Source: Pseudoscleropodium purum
Taxonomy: Eukaryota; Streptophyta; Bryopsida; Hypnales; Brachytheciaceae
NCBI GenBank assembly: GCA_963969395.1
Contig: OZ017797.1
Location: 19,964,001-20,028,000, forward strand
Direction of reading: 5' to 3'
Length of the DNA stretch: 64,000 nucleotides
The notes beneath the pieces are model-generated. The model worked only from the letters and a program-made list of their open reading frames with translations, had not been told where the DNA came from and ran no database searches. Below are positions 60,620 through 64,000 of this stretch, one piece after another. The translations under genes and the position numbers were made by a program. The first letter of the stretch is position 1; each line of letters starts with the position of its first letter.

Positions 60620-61893
60620 GTGAAGTAGAGGCTAGGCATTGACTCTAGAATTTTTTTGTGAAATCTTCTCTGATGATGGTAATTGAAAAATAGACTTTTT
60701 TTTGGTGATTTACAATAAAATTTTCAACAAGTTTTCAACAAAATTGCTATACAAGTAGGCAAGAACATAATCACCTTTGTTGTTGTCTAGAAACAACAAT
60801 GCATTTCCAAATTTAATGCATTTGAGGAATCACTTTTTTCAACTTTAATCTAGTATTAAACATTTAAAATATTGCATGTTTTTAAAAGATATAACTTCAT
60901 TGGATTGGTAATCAAGAAAGCTTCTACAAATTTCATGTACTATAAGGTGGGCACTTCCATATGCGTCATTGTCACTGATCCAAAACTGCCATCATCACTC
61001 TATGCACATCTCCAAAATCAATACAGACCAAAGTGGAAGAAACAATTGTAGAACTTCTACCTAAAAAAACTTTGGCCCTTCATAACTTTTGCATATGATA
61101 TTCAAATATTATGTTCTTTGATGCGTTGGAACCTCCTTTCATTTGGCAACAAGAAAATATAAAGTTTAGCCACCCTAATAACACCAAACAGGCACTACAG
61201 CCCCCAGAAAAGAAGCGTGGTGTGGGGATGCTCACCTCAGCAATAAACAAGAAGAAGAAACACTAGTTCAACCGCTGAGTGAGTGGGAAACACCATTTAC
61301 TTTGCTTTGCTTTTCGTAAAGAAAAACCAAAGTCAAAACTCTCCAAAGCCACCGACCCTTCCACGCCCCTGAAAAGCATCTCCATCGCGAATCCCAGCAT
61401 CAGAAATCAACCTCCGAACCTTTCCAGACTGGAACCTGCTCACCTCTTTGTACCACAATCGCAATACCCTCCCCTCCAAACACCACAAAACACACCACAA
61501 AACACCAAAAGTCTCCATTAATCCCTGAACCAACAAAGAAAAAACATCCCAGAAGCACAGCAGGAATCTTCTCCCGATTCCAACCTCAAGGAACGATTCT
61601 TCCGGATCCATCTCACCACTACTTGCAACAAAGCAAACCAAACAATCACACTTCCACATTGCCGTCCACTCTGTTTCTTCCTGCAGTGATAAGTTCACTT
61701 TTAAGGACTTTGCAACAAGGTACCGGACATCGCCACACAGATTCGTAGTACTGGTAGAAGTTGCTTCAAGTACAGGTCCAACTTTTCCAAGTGTCGGTGA
61801 TGTACTTGTTTAGGGGGAGGAATTCAGTGTTTTTGAGGATGTTTTTGTTTTGAGGGATGCATTGTTGTCGTTGGGTTGTTGTTGTTGTAGGTG
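60620..61893 (+). promoter_or_regulatory. upstream region and leader of the TPC1 gene
   Basis: AT-rich to ~61.2 kb, then a C-rich leader-like stretch (61320-61630) with CCACCGACCC- and CCTCCGAACC-type sequence. The CDS start is preceded directly by an acceptor-like GTTGTTGTTGTAG ending at 61890, so a leader intron is likely. Its donor was not placed. The minus-strand 121-codon ORF at 61333-61698 is taken as antisense noise. Confidence 0.45.
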
Positions 61894-64000
61894 ATGGCTA
61901 TGGAGGATCCGTTGCTGCCTAGCGGCAGTACGAGTGGTGGTGTGCGGCGACGGGGTGGATCTTCCAGTAGCCTTGGTGCTACTGAGAGTGGCGCCCTCAA
62001 CAGTGTGTTGGTGGGGCGACGTGGGGAAGCGATTACGAAGGGCAATGCTTACGAGAAAGCTGCGGCTATGGTGGATCAGGTCCCTAGTGAACTAGCTGCA
62101 TTCTCATTTTGTGTGTTCTCATTTTGCACTGGGTGTGTGCTGGGTTCTTGGGGTTGTTGGAGTTTGCGACTTTGTAGCTTTGTTTTTTAAGTTCGCTTTT
62201 TATGCGATTGTGAGTTCTTGAATGCTGTCTCTGAGAAGTAGAAGCTGTCTAGTGGAGATTTTGGAGATTGCATTTTTGAAATCGCCTCCATTCTCGGAGC
62301 GCAAATCTAGAAGTCTGATGTCTGGAAATCTTGGAAGTCGCTTTCTTTTTTGTTTGTGTAAAGGAATTTCAAGGAGAATGCGGCTCGTTTAGAAAGATCC
62401 TGTCCAAAGATTTAGAAAGTTTCGTTGCATTGCAGGGACGATTTAGTTAAATCCCAAATTGCATCCATTCTTAAAGAAAGAAGCTTAGAAGTCTATCTTC
62501 CCCTTCATTTCGTTTAGCCCTTCTAAGCAATTTCAAACAGAATGCAACTCTTTGGGAACTGCTTACCCAATTCCCCCCTAAGGTTTTAGATAGTTTTGCT
62601 GCATTGCACGGAAAAAAGATTTTGTTTCCCAAATTGCCTGCATTCTTGGAGCACAAGTCTTGAAGTCTGACACACCCCAATGTGCTTAGCTTTTCTTGGT
62701 TTAGCCCTTCCAGCATTTTCAAAGAGAATGCGGCTTTTTTGGAAATTGCCCGCTCATTTTTCGCCAAATTTAAGAGTACTGCAGATTTCCTGTATTGCAG
62801 TGAAGAGTTAAGGCGCTGTGATTGCAGTTTTATATGAATCTGGAAGCTTTCTTGCAGATGCTTTGCCTAATCTCGAGAGGGGTTATAGGGTGCAGTTTAC
62901 TGGAAAATAGAAGCTCTACATTCTTACATTTTTACACTGGGATCGTAGCACTTTAGATGAGAATGACCATTTGAGAATCCGAGTGAGTGAGAAGGCCTCC
63001 TGTGTGTAAAAATAGAAACACTGGATTTGAAATAGCCTGAACAGGCAGTACCTATAGTTTGACACCCCCGACGCCTCGTTTGGAAACTCCCTCCCATAGT
63101 TTAGAATTTTTTGCTGCATTACACGGAATAATTAACGAGCTGCAATTCAAGGTTTACGTGAATCTGGAAGTTTCTTTGCAGATACTTTGCCTAATCTTGT
63201 GAAGGTTTTTGGATGCAAATTCACAAGAATACAGCATTTCTTACACTGGGGTCCTAGCATCTTGGAATCAGAATCACCATGTGTGAAAAGAAATATAGAA
63301 CCGTTAATAGTTAACTTAATGAGAGATCAGCCTCAGCAACCATTACCTTAGTCTTGAACTTTTGTCCAATTCTATTTTCCTCTTAACATGCTTCTTTTGA
63401 TTCCACTTGCAGTACTGGAACCAGTTTGTTTGTGAATTTCAATTTCAATTTTAATTCATTGTTTGCTTTTGCTAGGCTGAGGATGGAGTTGGTCTACCAC
63501 CGGAGGTGCTGGAGCAGTCCAATTTCGAAGAGTCTGCCAAGCTCTACTTCGGATACATCCGTTTTGAATTTCTCTGGAACTTGAACCTGGCTGCGTTGCT
63601 GTTGCTGAATTTCTTTGAAGTAAGCACATCTTTTGAAAGACACTACTACTGCAACATTACTGGCCTATGTAGTTGGGGTGTCTGGTGAACAATGTAGTTG
63701 AGACCGGTGTAGCTTCATAATCTTTGTTTGCTTAAGATTAAGAATCTAACAACTGCAAGATATTCTGCACTAGGCATGTATTGTGGGGAATGTCTTGACT
63801 TGCTTTATAACGTTTTGATTGTGGTGTTTTGTTTGAGCTTTCTCCTTGCATTTTAATTCTCTTTGGAAAATGATAAACCTTACTCTTGTTGGTGGCTTTG
63901 TAGGTGCCGCTTTGGTGCAAGGAGAAGTTTCCAAATCCATGTGGAGAAAGAGACCAGTTCTTTCTTGGGGGCCTTCCTTATTTAACTCGATATGAGTCAC
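61894..64000 (+). CDS. TPC1: two-pore cation channel TPC1, 5' part (runs off window)
   Basis: Vacuolar voltage-gated, calcium-regulated cation channel carrying the slow vacuolar current. Exons visible: 61894-62079, 63476-63619, 63904 to the window end, joining in phase. Residues 1-62 give MAMEDPLLPSG..., a Ser/Gly/Arg-rich stretch, then RRGEAITKGNAYEKAAAMVD. Then AEDGVGLPPEVLEQSNFEES, AKLYFGYIRFEFLWNLNLAA leading into the first transmembrane helix (S1), and NFFEVPLWC and LGGLPYLTRYES. This is collinear with Arabidopsis TPC1 (SEAITHGTPFQKAAALVD, AEDGIGLPVEILDQ, PLWCEK). EDPLL at residues 4-8 corresponds to the acidic dileucine motif known to direct AtTPC1 to the tonoplast. The N-terminus is ~20 residues longer than Arabidopsis, mostly Ser/Gly. 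The pore, EF hands and second repeat lie beyond the window. Confidence 0.93.
62255..62765. repeat. ~176-bp tandem repeat, three diverged units, in TPC1 intron 1
   Basis: The block CCATTCT..GAGC..AA.TCT.GAAGTCT recurs with its ATTC at 62290, 62467 and 62642, spacing 177 and 175 bp. Each unit also carries AGAATGC.RCT and TTTCGTTGCATTGCA / TTTTGCTGCATTGCA blocks. Units differ by many substitutions, so the array is old. Confidence 0.78.
62812..63285. repeat. ~324-bp tandem duplication in TPC1 intron 1
   Basis: GAATCTGGAAG..TTTCTTGCAGAT.CTTTGCCTAATCT is found at 62836 and 63160, followed in both by TTCTTACA...ACACTGGG.TC.TAGCA and GAGAATGACCAT / CAGAATCACCAT. The second unit is preceded by TTTTTTGCTGCATTACACGGAA, a block also found in the 176-bp array, so the two repeat layers are connected. 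Confidence 0.75.

Noticed and set aside
61333..61698. 121-codon minus-strand ORF upstream of TPC1
   Set aside because: Antisense of the C-rich TPC1 leader; no family resemblance.

Overview
The window is nuclear DNA of a land plant. Genes carry many spliceosomal introns (GT-AG) and are separated by long AT-rich stretches full of short transposons and one decayed LINE. The protein families (plant-type aconitase, a SHORT-ROOT-type GRAS factor, NIC1-type nicotinamidase, a TPC1-type vacuolar channel) are those of embryophytes. The SHORT-ROOT-like gene has three introns, whereas seed-plant SHR genes are usually intronless. I therefore lean towards a non-seed plant (lycophyte, fern or bryophyte), but weakly.

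Layout. 1-1303: no recognised exon; probably the end of the intron before the first visible aconitase exon. 1304-7536 (+): aconitase, 18 exons, missing only about 35-40 N-terminal residues. 7.5-15.7 kb: intergenic, with a hAT-type MITE pair in opposite orientation, each with perfect 8-bp target duplications, a TA-flanked MITE and an inverted-repeat element. 15728-19958 (-): SHORT-ROOT-like GRAS gene in four exons; the last, carrying the SAW motif, lies about 0.9 kb from exon 3. 20-22.7 kb: its GC-richer leader and promoter side, with a 72-codon upstream ORF. 22.7-48.6 kb: a transposon field with TTAA-flanked elements, two TA-flanked MITE families and a degenerate L1-type LINE split by a 3.2-kb insertion holding an 82-bp minisatellite. 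48.6-51.5 kb (+): nicotinamidase, five coding exons behind a probable leader intron. 51.5-56 kb: AT-rich, one TTAA element. 56043-56780 (-): an intact 245-codon ORF resembling the CCT/OSR1_C domain of WNK kinases, with no kinase domain. 57-61 kb: AT-rich, with a TA MITE and a foldback element. 61894-64000 (+): 5' end of a TPC1 channel gene, running off the window.

The genes form no operon or pathway. They are unrelated housekeeping (aconitase: TCA/glyoxylate cycle; nicotinamidase: NAD salvage), developmental (GRAS) and ion-transport (TPC1) genes. The least ordinary content is (i) TTAA-bounded non-autonomous elements with CCC-starting ends, one with ends close to the textbook piggyBac terminus, a superfamily seldom described in plants; (ii) the stand-alone WNK-CCT-like ORF; and (iii) layered tandem duplications that build TPC1 intron 1. 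All coordinates, splice sites and repeat boundaries were read by eye. No similarity search was run.
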